Notes: generated by a model not told the origin, from the sequence alone. A stretch of 64,000 nt of DNA from Kribbella sp. NBC_01245 (GCF_036226525.1 NZ_CP108487.1:4774001-4838000); one strand, 5' to 3'; positions 35,067-43,835 are shown, counted from the stretch's first letter. Translations and numbers: made by a program.

Positions 35067-35990
35067 ATGATCGGACAGTGGCAGGACCCCCTTTGGCAAC
35101 ACGAGGCGCGGACCTGGATCCACGAACAACTCGCGGCAGCGGGGTTAACCGTCACCGGCGAGATCACCCAGCCGCACGTACGGCCCTGGTCCACCGCCAT
35201 GCGCGTGCCGACCACCAATGGACCAGTCTGGTTCAAGGCAAACGGCCCGGGTACGTCGTACGAGCCCGCGCTCTTGCGTTCCTTGGCCGATTGGGCCGCC
35301 GAGTGGACGCTCCCCGTGCTGGCCGTCGACACCGAACGCGCCTGGTCCCTGCTTGCCGATGGTGGCGAGCCACTCCGGATCCGCTTCGCGTCGGACCCGG
35401 ATCCGGCGCACTGGGAGCGGGCCCTGGTCCGGCACGGCGCCATGCAACGGGCCTCGCAAGCGCGAGTGCCGGAACTACTCGCGCTCGGCGTCCCCGACGT
35501 ACGCCCGGAGCGGATGCCGTCGTACTTCGCCGAGTTCGTGCCGCCCGAACTGGCGCGCTTGAAGCCGTCGTACGACGAATGGTGCGCGGAGCTCGTTCGC
35601 AGTGGCATCGCGCCCGCCTTGCAACACGATGACCTGCACGACAACAACGTGCTGATCGGGCCCGACGGCGTTTACCGGTTCTTCGACTGGGGTGATGCCG
35701 GGATCGCGTTCCCTTTCGGCGTACTGCTGGTGATGTTGCGTAGCGCGGCCGGCCGGTTCACCCGTGCCGAGCTGACCCGATTCCGGGACGCCTATCTCGA
35801 GGTCTGGACCGGCGACTTCCGTCGGGCCGAACTCGTCGCGCTCAGCAAGACGGCGATCAAGGTGGCCAAGGTCGGTCGTTCGCTTGCCTGGCAACGGGTT
35901 CTGGCGCCGCTGCCGGCGGAAGAGCGCGGGGAGTACGACGACGCGGTCGCCGGGTGGTTCGCGGAGCTGGCGGAACCCGACGTCCTATAG
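35067..35990 (+). CDS. aminoglycoside phosphotransferase-like kinase
   Basis: 307 residues of the APH/choline-kinase fold. Catalytic loop LQHDDLHDNNVLIG and metal-binding YRFFDWGDAG are intact; the ATP-binding front is less conserved (VWFKANGPG). Substrate unknown; many such proteins are not antibiotic-resistance enzymes. Ends 6 bases inside the convergent anti-sigma gene. Confidence 0.88.
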   Translation: MIGQWQDPLWQHEARTWIHEQLAAAGLTVTGEITQPHVRPWSTAMRVPTTNGPVWFKANGPGTSYEPALLRSLADWAAEWTLPVLAVDTERAWSLLADGGEPLRIRFASDPDPAHWERALVRHGAMQRASQARVPELLALGVPDVRPERMPSYFAEFVPPELARLKPSYDEWCAELVRSGIAPALQHDDLHDNNVLIGPDGVYRFFDWGDAGIAFPFGVLLVMLRSAAGRFTRAELTRFRDAYLEVWTGDFRRAELVALSKTAIKVAKVGRSLAWQRVLAPLPAEERGEYDDAVAGWFAELAEPDVL

Positions 35991-36656
35991 CGAGGCCTTC
36001 AGCAGGACGCGACCGCTTTCGGTGCTCCGGATGTCGAGGGTGCGGATCTCCGCGCGCGAGAGTTTCGTCGTGGCCGTGGGCGTGGCGATGCTGCCGGGAG
36101 CGGCCGACCAGCTCGCGATCTGCGTGACCGTGCCGTACGAGTCCGTGACGAACAGGGCGTATCCCCTGGCCCTGGTGCTCGAGGACGGGCTGCGGTCGTA
36201 CATGCAGGTGGTCTGGATCGTCGTACCCCATGGTTCGTCGACGATGCGGACTTTCGCGTGCAGTTTGCTCGTTACGATCTGCGCCAGCGACACCACCTGG
36301 CCCGTCGGTTCGGCAGGCGTATCGCGCGGGACGAAGAAGCCGACGCACGCGACAGCCGCGGTGGCGACGGCGGCGGCCGCGACGACGACGGCCCGGCGCC
36401 TCGTACGTCGCTGCGCCGCTCGGGCCAACCCGGGCATGAGGTTCGGCGCGGGGGGCGTAATGGCTGGGGGCGCGATCGTGGCGAGGGCGCGATCGGCCGG
36501 GAGCACGGCCAGGACGCCGGGCACTCCCGCCATGCTCGCGACCGAGGCTGCGCACTCCGGGCAGGTCGCCAGGTGCTGCTCGAAGGCCCGGCGCTCCCCG
36601 GGCGAGAGGGCGCCGAGGAGGTAGGCCGCATCCCACTCGCGGAACTGGTCGGTCAT
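35985..36656 (-). CDS. anti-sigma factor, zinc-finger type
   Basis: 223 residues. The N-terminal anti-sigma domain contains HLATCPEC (HxxxCxxC zinc motif) near residue 30; one membrane helix (AVVVAAAAVATAAVACVGFF) at about 90-108; then an extracytoplasmic anti-sigma-K-like domain. It holds the adjacent ECF sigma factor inactive. The ATG overlaps the sigma gene stop. Confidence 0.9.
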   Translation of the reverse strand: MTDQFREWDAAYLLGALSPGERRAFEQHLATCPECAASVASMAGVPGVLAVLPADRALATIAPPAITPPAPNLMPGLARAAQRRTRRRAVVVAAAAVATAAVACVGFFVPRDTPAEPTGQVVSLAQIVTSKLHAKVRIVDEPWGTTIQTTCMYDRSPSSSTRARGYALFVTDSYGTVTQIASWSAAPGSIATPTATTKLSRAEIRTLDIRSTESGRVLLKASL

Positions 36657-37162
36657 TCCTTGGTCACCCCCCTCTCCTGCAATGCGAGCCGGAGCGCGCG
36701 CAGCCCGTAGTGCAGACGTGATTTCACCGTACCCGGCGGGATGTCGAGCTCCGCCGCGATATCCGTCACCGTGCGCCGGCCGTAATAGGCCCGCACGATC
36801 ACCTGCCGATGATCGTCCGACAACTGCGCGAGCGAGTCGGACACCAGCCAGGCGTCCAGTACGGCGGTCGCGTGGTCCGCGCTCGGCCGCTCCGGCAACT
36901 CGTCGCTGCTGAACTCCCGGTTCATCCGCGCGCTACGCCGATCGTCGATCACCAGGTTGCGCGCCACCGTGAACAACCAGGCCCGCGCGGCCGCCTCGTC
37001 CTGCGACAGGATGTGCGGGCGCCGCCACGCCCGCAACAAGGTCTCCTGTACGACGTCCTCGGCGAATCCGTCGTCACCGGTCAACCTGACCACGAACCGC
37101 CAAAGCGACGGCGCGTGGATATCGTGCAGGGCTCGCAGGAGTGCCGCCCGATCATCGGACAT
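36653..37162 (-). CDS. ECF RNA polymerase sigma factor
   Basis: 169 residues. Region 2 (LWRFVVRLTGDDGFAEDVVQ, ETLLRAWRRP) and region 4 (LSDDHRQVIVRAYYGRRTVT, IPPGTVKSRLHYGLRALR). Co-operonic with its anti-sigma factor. No target promoter pattern was established. Confidence 0.93.
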   Translation of the reverse strand: MSDDRAALLRALHDIHAPSLWRFVVRLTGDDGFAEDVVQETLLRAWRRPHILSQDEAAARAWLFTVARNLVIDDRRSARMNREFSSDELPERPSADHATAVLDAWLVSDSLAQLSDDHRQVIVRAYYGRRTVTDIAAELDIPPGTVKSRLHYGLRALRLALQERGVTKE

Positions 37163-37199
37163 CGGCGCTCCTCACCCCTCTTCTGTTCGTTCTTTCTGT

Positions 37200-37619
37200 T
37201 TAGGCGGCGACTTTTTCGCGGTCGCGGCTGCCGCGCTTGATGCCGTCCTCCACGGCCCAGGTGCCGGCGCCGAGGAAGGCGATCAGGACGAACGCGAACG
37301 CGAACAGCGCCGCCTTCTCACCGCCGTTCTCGATCGGTAACAACCCGGTCGACTGATGGACGACGAAGTAGGCGTACGCCATCGAACCAGAGCAAAGGAG
37401 CGCCGCGTACCGGGTACCGAGCCCGATCATCACCGCGGCACCGCCGACCAACTGGATGACGGCGGCCCACCAACTCGGCCAGGCGAACGCCTCCAGCTGC
37501 TTGCCCTCCGACCCGAGCACCCCGAACAACGAGGCGAACCCGTGGGTCGCGAACAAGAACCCGACGACGATCCGGAAAACGGCCAGCACTTCATCACGCC
37601 AACGCTCGAGCACGGTCAT
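37200..37619 (-). CDS. DoxX family membrane protein
   Basis: 139 residues with four membrane helices; begins MTVLERWRDEVLAVFRIVVG, then FLFATHGFASLFG typical of DoxX. GGAGG lies 7 bases upstream of ATG at 37619; an upstream ATG-like start is unnecessary. Members link to redox or thiol stress. It precedes the sigma gene by 37 bases and may be co-transcribed. Confidence 0.88.
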   Translation of the reverse strand: MTVLERWRDEVLAVFRIVVGFLFATHGFASLFGVLGSEGKQLEAFAWPSWWAAVIQLVGGAAVMIGLGTRYAALLCSGSMAYAYFVVHQSTGLLPIENGGEKAALFAFAFVLIAFLGAGTWAVEDGIKRGSRDREKVAA

Positions 37620-37655
37620 GGTCTTACCTCCATTGGACGGGAACGGGGGTTCCAC

Positions 37656-37950
37656 ACCGCCACCCAGAGGGCTGGGCCGGCGATGCCCTCACACCCGCAG
37701 AACGGACCAGCCCACGATTCGGTTCAACGCCCAGTGACCTTTTCGCCACCCATAGCAACCACGCCCTGCCCCCGTCAATACTTGAATCTGTGACGTCCCT
37801 CCACAGCTTTTCCCTTGCAATACCGCAGCATCAGCCGCTATCCGTTGCCCAACCGCCGGGGCCGTGGACACGCCGCCGGCGTCCACCGAGAACCCGGCGA
37901 GCGGATTCACCCCAAGACCTGAGACACTATTCCCGCAGCCCCCGGGCTGC
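37656..37950. other. intergenic region upstream of tRNA-Lys
   Basis: About 295 bases with no credible gene. Reading frames here lack ribosome sites and family features. CCCGCAGCCCCCGGGCTGCGGGG at 37932-37954 can fold as a hairpin just before the tRNA. Confidence 0.35.
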
Positions 37951-38026
37951 GGGGCTCTAGCTCAACTGGCAGAGCAGCGGACTTTTAATCCGCGGGTTGT
38001 GGGTTCGAGTCCCACGGGCCCTACCA
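37951..38026 (+). tRNA. tRNA-Lys (TTT), host of the island
   Basis: Complete cloverleaf: acceptor GGGGCTC/GGGCCCT (with G-T pairs at positions 1-72 and 6-67), D arm GCTC...GAGC, anticodon stem GCGGA/TCCGC with loop CTTTTAA giving anticodon TTT, T arm GTGGG TTCGAGT CCCAC, discriminator A at 38023 and an encoded CCA (38024-38026). Its last 44 bases are the left attachment site of the island. Confidence 0.97.
37981..38024. repeat. attL, 44-bp repeat
   Basis: From the anticodon-loop side of tRNA-Lys to the base after the discriminator; identical to 59887-59930. It starts at ACTTTTAATC and ends GGGCCCTAC. Confidence 0.95.
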
Positions 38027-38032
38027 CCCGAA

Positions 38033-38072
38033 AAGTGGCCTCTGACCTGCAGTTTTAGGCCAGAGGCCACTT
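38033..38072 (+). terminator. tRNA terminator carried by the island
   Basis: Perfect 12-bp stem AAGTGGCCTCTG / CAGAGGCCACTT with a 16-base loop, 7 bases after the tRNA CCA. It replaces the original terminator, which now lies at 59932-59963. Confidence 0.7.
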
Positions 38073-38138
38073 CGTTTGAAAGCCCCGGCAGGGATCAAAA
38101 CGACCTCCCGTGGAGCCATTCGTGGGGCGAGCGCGCTC

Positions 38139-38150
38139 TAGGATGACCCC
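38139..38150 (+). promoter_or_regulatory. leaderless promoter -10 TAGGAT of the integrase
   Basis: TAGGAT (38139-38144), six bases, ATG at 38151. Confidence 0.5.
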
Positions 38151-39929
38151 ATGGGGTCATCGAACGGACGCGAGAAGCGAGCCACGGGCCAGGTCGAAGT
38201 TCTACCGAGCGGCTCGATCAGAGTGCGCGTCTACGCGGGGATTGACCCCGTCACGAAGAAGCGCCACTACTTGGACGAGACGGTCCCGGCGGGGCCAAAC
38301 GCTGAGAAGCTCGCAGAGAAGCTGAAGATCAAGTTCCTGAACCAGGTCCACGAGAAGCGCAACCCTCGAACCAAGGCAACGGTCAACCAGCTACTTGACC
38401 GCTACTTCGCCGAAGCCGACTTAGAGTTCAACACCGCCGATACCTACCGCGGTTATGCCGAGAAACACATCCGCCCGCTGCTCGGCGACCAGAAGGTTGG
38501 CTCCCTCGACGCCGGTGTGATGAAGTCGCTCTACGTCGAGCTACGACGGTGTCGAGAACACTGCAAGAAGACCAGGGCTCTGATCGACCACCGGACGCCG
38601 CGTGATCACGAATGCGACGATCGTTGCCGGCCGCATCAATGCCGAGGCCTCGCCCCGTCCACGGTCCGGCAAATTCACTTCATCCTGCACGGCGCGCTGC
38701 GTGAGGCCATCGTTTGGAATTGGGTAGCGACAAATCCAATCGCCACCGCGACCCCGCCACCAGCACCGAAGTCGAACCCTCGACCACCCTCGCCGAAGCA
38801 AGCAGCGCGCATCGTCAACGAGGCGTTCAAGGACCCCGACTGGGGAACGCTGGTGTGGCTCACCATGGTCACCGGACAGCGTCGCGGCGAACTCTGCGGG
38901 ATTCGGTGGGCCCACGTCGACCTCGACGTGGCGACGCTTCACTTGGAGAAGGCGATCGGTCAGCGAGGTGCGAAAAAGTGGGAGAAAGACACCAAAGCCC
39001 ATCAGGACCGCTGGATCACGCTCGACCCTGGAACCATCGAACTTCTCCGGGAGCACCAGTCGCGCTGTGAGAGCCGAGCCGCAGCCCTGGGCCTGGAACT
39101 CAGCGAAGACGCGTACGTCTTTTCTCTCTCGCCCGACGGATCGACCCACCTGGTCCCAGACTCGGTCAGCCAGCGGTACAGCAAGCTGGCCGAACGCCTG
39201 AAGATCAAGACCACGATCCACAAACTGCGCCACTACTCAGCAACCGAGCTGATTGCCGGGGGCGTTGACATCCGTACCGTCGCCGGCCGACTTGGTCACG
39301 GCGGTGGTGGGACGACGACGCTCCGGGCCTACACCGCGTTCGTGTCGCTCGCGGACCAGCGCGCCGCGGGCTCGCTGGCCACTCGAATGCCGCCACGACC
39401 ATCGACTGCGACCCCTCCAACGGCCCTCCCCGACTTCACGCCGACGAGTCCGTACGAAGTAGTCGCCGCTGCCCTCCGAGTTCAGATCGCCTCCGGAGAA
39501 CTCCGCGCTGGGCTACCACTCCCCCCGATCAAGCAGATTGCCGCAGCCCACGGCACGTCAGCTAGCACCGCCCAGCGAGCGGTGAAGCTTCTCGCTGAGT
39601 GGGGGCTCGTGGAAGTGATGTCCGGTCGCCGAACGACGGTCCGCTACGCGCACGCGATGGCAGAGCCTGCGCCAATTCCGGCCGCTGACCGCGAGACTAT
39701 AAGCAGTCCGTCAACGAGGCCCCTAGAACTTGAAGTCCGCCAACTCGGACACTCGATCTCACGCTTCCGGGCAGATGCCGACCCCGAAAGTCACCCGGCC
39801 CTTCGTGCGCTGCTCGTCGGCGCGATCCGTCGAAACGGCGGCACCTTAGAAGCCATCTCCGACTACGAGCTTGTCGTGCGACAGATCGGATCAGCCGAGC
39901 CGCTCATAATCTTCGTCGCCACCAACTGA
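38151..39929 (+). CDS. tyrosine integrase fused to a GntR-like winged helix
   Basis: 592 residues, the integrase of the island. Residues 10-110 are arm- and core-binding domains (with an inserted Cys/His stretch, CREHCKKTR ... HECDDRCRPHQC, near 130-165). The catalytic domain shows Arg in TGQRRGELCG, HKLRHYSATEL, GRLGHGGGGTTTLRAYTAF. After about residue 420 a GntR-type winged helix follows (PYEVVAAALRVQIASGELRA, then HGTSASTAQRAVKLLAEWGL) and a short C-terminal domain. The added DNA-binding domain may serve as built-in directionality or repression function, since no excisionase gene is seen nearby. Confidence 0.88.
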   Translation: MGSSNGREKRATGQVEVLPSGSIRVRVYAGIDPVTKKRHYLDETVPAGPNAEKLAEKLKIKFLNQVHEKRNPRTKATVNQLLDRYFAEADLEFNTADTYRGYAEKHIRPLLGDQKVGSLDAGVMKSLYVELRRCREHCKKTRALIDHRTPRDHECDDRCRPHQCRGLAPSTVRQIHFILHGALREAIVWNWVATNPIATATPPPAPKSNPRPPSPKQAARIVNEAFKDPDWGTLVWLTMVTGQRRGELCGIRWAHVDLDVATLHLEKAIGQRGAKKWEKDTKAHQDRWITLDPGTIELLREHQSRCESRAAALGLELSEDAYVFSLSPDGSTHLVPDSVSQRYSKLAERLKIKTTIHKLRHYSATELIAGGVDIRTVAGRLGHGGGGTTTLRAYTAFVSLADQRAAGSLATRMPPRPSTATPPTALPDFTPTSPYEVVAAALRVQIASGELRAGLPLPPIKQIAAAHGTSASTAQRAVKLLAEWGLVEVMSGRRTTVRYAHAMAEPAPIPAADRETISSPSTRPLELEVRQLGHSISRFRADADPESHPALRALLVGAIRRNGGTLEAISDYELVVRQIGSAEPLIIFVATN

Positions 39930-39965
39930 CACTGACCGGCTGTACCCAACCGACGCGCACGCGCA

Positions 39966-39978
39966 TAGCCTGCGTGCC
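39966..39978 (+). promoter_or_regulatory. leaderless promoter -10 TAGCCT
   Basis: TAGCCT (39966-39971), seven bases, ATG at 39979. Confidence 0.45.
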
Positions 39979-40419
39979 ATGGCTCCAACTCTTGAACCCG
40001 AACACCCGAAGTTTGGTCAAGTTGCGGGGCGGGCGGTCGCTGGCGTCGCTGCTGCCGTGACAGTGCTTGCACTCACCCCAATCATCGGTCCGGTCGGAGT
40101 TGCAGTGGCGACCGGTGCGCTGGTACCAGTCTTTGAGCAAATTGCCGCCTATGACCAGCGGGCCGCTGAGAATGCCGGTCGGGCGGCCGAGCTGGGTGCG
40201 GAGTTTGCAGGCCTCACTCCAGAGGACCTCGCCGACTGGGCGAAGGGGTCTCCTCAACGACTGGCTCTCCTCGCCAATGTTGTCGAAGCTGCATGGCGCT
40301 TTACCGACGAGGAAAAGACCGTAATGCTCGCCCGGCTGCTAGCAGATGGAGTGCAGGACGACGCAAGGATTGACATCGATCGTTTGTTCGTAGCGGCCAT
40401 CCGTTACTCCGTTCGGTGA
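39979..40419 (+). CDS. unknown protein, possibly frameshifted at its end
   Basis: 146 residues with an N-terminal hydrophobic stretch (VAGVAAAVTVLALTPIIGPV GVAVATG region) and a soluble helical part (DEEKTVMLARLLADG). The frame ends SVR at 40419, but the +1 frame continues with plausible sequence DALLDFLRASNAEVAD to 40468, so the gene may have lost its original C-terminus. No family recognised. Confidence 0.5.
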   Translation: MAPTLEPEHPKFGQVAGRAVAGVAAAVTVLALTPIIGPVGVAVATGALVPVFEQIAAYDQRAAENAGRAAELGAEFAGLTPEDLADWAKGSPQRLALLANVVEAAWRFTDEEKTVMLARLLADGVQDDARIDIDRLFVAAIRYSVR

Positions 40420-40489
40420 CGCACTGCTGGATTTCCTCCGTGCCTCCAACGCAGAGGTCGCCGATTAGAGCTCGCGCCGGACCATCGGT

Positions 40490-40796
40490 GCCGGCCTGTA
40501 GAGCAGTGTCGGCGGCTACCTCGATCACGACCCGCGGCTGGACCTTCACTAGTGCCACGTTGCTGTCCTGGCCGCCCCATCGGCGTGAGGTGATCTCGTC
40601 AGGCCACGGATGCGTCGCTCCGGCTGGTTTCACCACGGCTGCAAGCTCGGCGGACTGATGGTCCTTGAGTGGCAAAGTCCGGCCCACAACCTGAAGCTCT
40701 CTGCCGGTAGCGGCCAGTATCACCGCCTCGGGCCGCGTCAGCGAGCCGGTCAACGCTCCCACGATCACTTCGATCGTGTCTCGGTGGCGGACTTTT
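40490..40796 (-). pseudogene. C-terminal fragment of ATP-dependent DNA ligase (fragment 1)
   Basis: Reads KVRHRDTIEVIVGALTGSLT, then ELQVVGRTLPLKDHQSAELA and HPWPDEITSRRWGGQ, VVIEVAADTALQAG: the oligonucleotide-binding domain of LigD/LigC-type ATP ligases. Homology starts abruptly at the Lys-Val-Arg codons (40796-40788) and is lost after about 40,490. The following frame to 40301 is unrelated. Confidence 0.8.
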
Positions 40797-40987
40797 CATC
40801 GGGGTCTCTAAGGCCTCGCGTACTGTCGTGTTGAGAGTGTCGAGCGGCACGTGGGCGACACCCATATGGGGAAGTGGCAGAACCCACGAGGTGTTACTCG
40901 CTCGATGGACAGCCGGCTGTGGGATCCGGCACCGTGAAGGACCGCGGGGGTAACAGAGCCTCGCACCGTGCCAGTAGGGGGCCCGTG

Positions 40988-42367
40988 GTGATTTCACTTC
41001 AACGAGTTCTGCGCCCGGTTCGCCGCGAGCGGCGCGACCGTGATCTGGCCCGGACCCCGAAGTTCGGGCCGTTGCTACTGCAGGGGACTGTGGCCGTGCT
41101 CCTAGCGATCGGCGGCGCTGTGGGGCTCTATCTTCTCTTGGCCTGGTTGCTAGGCGTCTCACCACACCTGTCAGGCCCGACTGCCGGCCAGCCGAGCCTC
41201 CCCCGCGCTGACCAACAGAAGTTGCTGGCCGACCTCGTCAAGGTCGCCCTTGGTCTGGCAGCGGGCATCGGAGCCGCCTTCGCTCTCGTCGTCAGCTTCC
41301 GCCGCGCACGCGCCGAAGAAGCCAGCAGCCACCGCGACGACCGCCGGCTGTTCAGCAGCCGCTACCAAGACGCCGCCGATCTCCTCGGCAGCGATAAGGC
41401 CGCCGTTCGGCTTGCCGGCATCTACGCGATGGCACGCCTGGCCGACGATTGGCACGAACAGCAACAACAATGCATCGACGTACTGTGCGCCTACCTACGG
41501 CTGCCCTACAACACGTTAGACAGCGATCCCAGCGAACGAGGCGACCACGGCGAACGTGGCGAACGCGAAGTCCGCCTCACAGTCATTCGCCTCATCTCTG
41601 CACATCTCCAACCCTCGGCTACCCGTTCATGGCAAGGACGTGACCTAGACTTCACCGGCGCAGTCTTTGATGGTGGCCGTTTCAGCGGGGCCGTGTTCTC
41701 CGGCGGCAAGGTCGACTTCACCGGGGCGCAGTTCACCGGCGGCACCATCGACTTCACCGGGGCGCAGTTCACCGGCGGCACCATCGACTTCACCGAGGCG
41801 CAGTTCACCGGCGGCACCGTCCACTTCAGGCTGGCAAGGGTCGACGGCGGACGCGTCTACTTCACCAAGGCGCAGTTCGCCGGCGGCAGCGTCGACTTCT
41901 TGGCGGCAGAGTTCACTGATGGCGGCATCCCCAGCGACGAGAGGGAGCAGTTCACCGGCGGCACCGTCAGCTTCGCCGGGGCGGAGTTCTCCGGCGGCAC
42001 CGTCAGCTTCCACAGGGTGAACTTCGGCGGCGGACGCGTGTATTTCAGCAACGCGCAGTTCTCCGGAGCTACCGTCTACTTCAGGGACGCAAGGTTTTCC
42101 GGCGGCACCGTGTACTTCGATAGGGCCCAGTTCTCCGGTGGGGGCGTCGACTTCGACGAGGCGCGATTTTCCGGCGGCAGAGTTCGGTTCCCCCAGGCGC
42201 AGTTCTCGGGCGGAACCGTTGATCTCTCCGCAGCGATCCTCTTGGCCGATGGCAGCGAGCCAGAGGGCCTTCCGACGCTTTCCATACACGGGACGGTGCG
42301 CGCGAGTGACACCGGCATCGCGGGTCTGCGGCTACCGGCCTGGCTGCGCACTCCCGAGCGGCGCTGA
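40988..42367 (+). CDS. membrane protein with 12-residue beta-solenoid repeats
   Basis: 459 residues. Two membrane helices (about 30-55 and 82-103, VALGLAAGIGAAFALVVSF), a helical region with SSRYQDAADLLGSDKAAVRL and AGIYAMARLADD, then about 15 units of a 12-residue repeat with pattern V-x-F-x-x-A-x-F-x-G-G-x (residues 215-445). At DNA level the first units are near-identical 36-bp tandem repeats around 41707-41820. Automatic annotation would probably say pentapeptide repeat, but the period is 12. AGGGGG lies 6 bases before GTG 40988; GTG 40985 is equally possible. Confidence 0.8.
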   Translation: MISLQRVLRPVRRERRDRDLARTPKFGPLLLQGTVAVLLAIGGAVGLYLLLAWLLGVSPHLSGPTAGQPSLPRADQQKLLADLVKVALGLAAGIGAAFALVVSFRRARAEEASSHRDDRRLFSSRYQDAADLLGSDKAAVRLAGIYAMARLADDWHEQQQQCIDVLCAYLRLPYNTLDSDPSERGDHGERGEREVRLTVIRLISAHLQPSATRSWQGRDLDFTGAVFDGGRFSGAVFSGGKVDFTGAQFTGGTIDFTGAQFTGGTIDFTEAQFTGGTVHFRLARVDGGRVYFTKAQFAGGSVDFLAAEFTDGGIPSDEREQFTGGTVSFAGAEFSGGTVSFHRVNFGGGRVYFSNAQFSGATVYFRDARFSGGTVYFDRAQFSGGGVDFDEARFSGGRVRFPQAQFSGGTVDLSAAILLADGSEPEGLPTLSIHGTVRASDTGIAGLRLPAWLRTPERR

Positions 42368-42657
42368 ACAACCGGTCGCAGGCCGTTATCACGGGTAGTC
42401 CGGACTGTCGGAACCGATGACCTTCTCATTACGAGGAGGATATTCACCGGCGTGTATGCCCTCCACAGGCGCAAATTCTGACAGTCCGCGTGGCGCCACG
42501 CCCGCTATTCCCCATGTCTATCAGGTCCTGGGATCCACGAACGGATCCACGGCGCATCGGTGCCTGTCGCTGGGTAGCGATGCGGAAAACTGATCAATTT
42601 CCTCGCCAATGAAGGTGAGGCGAATGGGTGACGGGCTGAGATCTCAGGGCTTCAAGA
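42368..42657. other. intergenic region, no gene seen
   Basis: About 290 bases between convergent genes. A dyad (CGGACTGTC near 42402 against GACAGTCCG near 42480) is the only structure noted. Confidence 0.35.
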
Positions 42658-43671
42658 TCATCCTGTGGCCCCTTTGGGGCTTACCTCGGCGATCCCCTGG
42701 AGGGCCGCGTCGGTGTCTGCGGTGGCCAGCATCCTGTTGATGTCGGCGCCGGCCAGTGCGCCGGCCGCTGCGGAGGCCCCGACCTGGGCGACCAGATCGG
42801 TGGCGTTGCCGGCCACCCACACCCCCGGCACCTCAGTGGTGCCGGCGATTCCGGAGGCGAAACCGCGGCCCTTGTTCGGCAGGTCCTGCACCGGCAGGCT
42901 CAGACCTTCCAGGCCCTGGGCGCGGATCTGCAGCTGCGCGAGGACCGCGAGGATGCGGCGGGTCACGACCTGGCCGTCGGCCAGGCGCACCCCGGCCAGG
43001 GCACCGTCCTCGTCGTTGACGACCTGGGTGACCGGGGTGTCGATGATGCGGATGCCGCGGGCGGCGAAGCGGGCACGGCTGTCCTCGTCCAGGTCAGTAC
43101 CGTTGGTGAAGTAGGTCAGATCCTCGGTCAACTGCCGGAACAGAAACGCGTGGCCGATGGAGACCGGGCCGGTGGCGAGGATACCGATAGGCTCATCGCG
43201 CACCTCCCAGCCGTGGCAGTACGGGCAGTGCACCACACTGTGCCCCCAGTGCTCGGCAAGCCCGGGCACCTGCGGCAGCACATCCGTGAGGCCGGTGGCC
43301 ACCAGGATGCGGCGAGCGGTGATACTGCGGCCGTCGGCCAGGGTGACGGTGAACCGCAGGTCCCCGTCCGCCGACGGGGCGGCAGGCTCGGCCGAGACCA
43401 CCTCGCCGAACACGACGCGTCCGCCGTACTGGCGCACCTGCTCCCGGCCCCGTCGAAGGATCTCGGACGGCGGGGTGCCGTCCAGAGCGATGAGGCCGTG
43501 CACGGCCTCCGCGGGCGCGTTGCGCGGGGAGCCGCTGTCGATCACGACGACCGAGCGGCGGGAGCGGGCGAGGATCAGTGCACCGTTCAGCCCCGCGGCG
43601 CCCCCGCCGATCACCACCGCGTCGACGGTCCCCTCGGCCAGTGCGTCGCTCGCGTACGGAGGACTCGTCAC
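42658..43671 (-). CDS. thioredoxin-reductase-like flavoprotein oxidoreductase
   Basis: 337 residues. FAD-binding VVIGGGAAGLNGALILARSR near the N-terminus, central HSVVHCPYCHGWEVRDEPIG containing a CPYC pair comparable to the redox-active CxxC of thioredoxin reductases, and C-terminal GVWVAGNATDLVAQVGASAA. The NADPH-binding glycine motif is weak (ILATGPVSIGHAFLF). Start GTG 43671 has AGGAGG 8 bases upstream and is preferred over ATG 43704. Divergent from a TetR gene with repeated operator-like sites between them. Confidence 0.88.
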   Translation of the reverse strand: MTSPPYASDALAEGTVDAVVIGGGAAGLNGALILARSRRSVVVIDSGSPRNAPAEAVHGLIALDGTPPSEILRRGREQVRQYGGRVVFGEVVSAEPAAPSADGDLRFTVTLADGRSITARRILVATGLTDVLPQVPGLAEHWGHSVVHCPYCHGWEVRDEPIGILATGPVSIGHAFLFRQLTEDLTYFTNGTDLDEDSRARFAARGIRIIDTPVTQVVNDEDGALAGVRLADGQVVTRRILAVLAQLQIRAQGLEGLSLPVQDLPNKGRGFASGIAGTTEVPGVWVAGNATDLVAQVGASAAAGALAGADINRMLATADTDAALQGIAEVSPKGATG

Positions 43672-43768
43672 AGCCACGGCCTCCTGCCTTTCCTTATCAG
43701 TCATGGTCCGGTCAGCCCTTCGAGTTCTGGGTGGTTGGAGGCTCCTGCCGGCGAGCGCAGGACGGTTG

Positions 43769-43835
43769 TGTACTGAACTGTCAGAAACGTAGGCGGTTCT
43801 GTACTGAATTGTCAAATACGGTAGGTCGGCCCTAC
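43769..43835. promoter_or_regulatory. two direct operator-like repeats plus a palindrome
   Basis: TGTACTGAAcTGTCA at 43769 recurs as TGTACTGAAtTGTCA at 43800, 31 bases or three helical turns apart; similarity continues for about 26 bases. A partly palindromic GTAGGTCGGCCCTAC (43821-43835) lies just before the TetR start. These are candidate sites for the TetR protein controlling both divergent genes. Confidence 0.6.

Noticed and set aside
37689-37910. Minus-strand 73-residue frame upstream of tRNA-Lys
   Set aside because: No ribosome site, no domain, and unlikely residue composition.
40301-40489. Extension of the ligase-like frame on the minus strand
   Set aside because: Residues after TALQAG do not resemble a ligase; homology ends near 40,490.
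41707-42210. Regular 36-bp repeats as a CRISPR array
   Set aside because: Repeats are contiguous without spacers, in frame, and encode a repeated protein motif.
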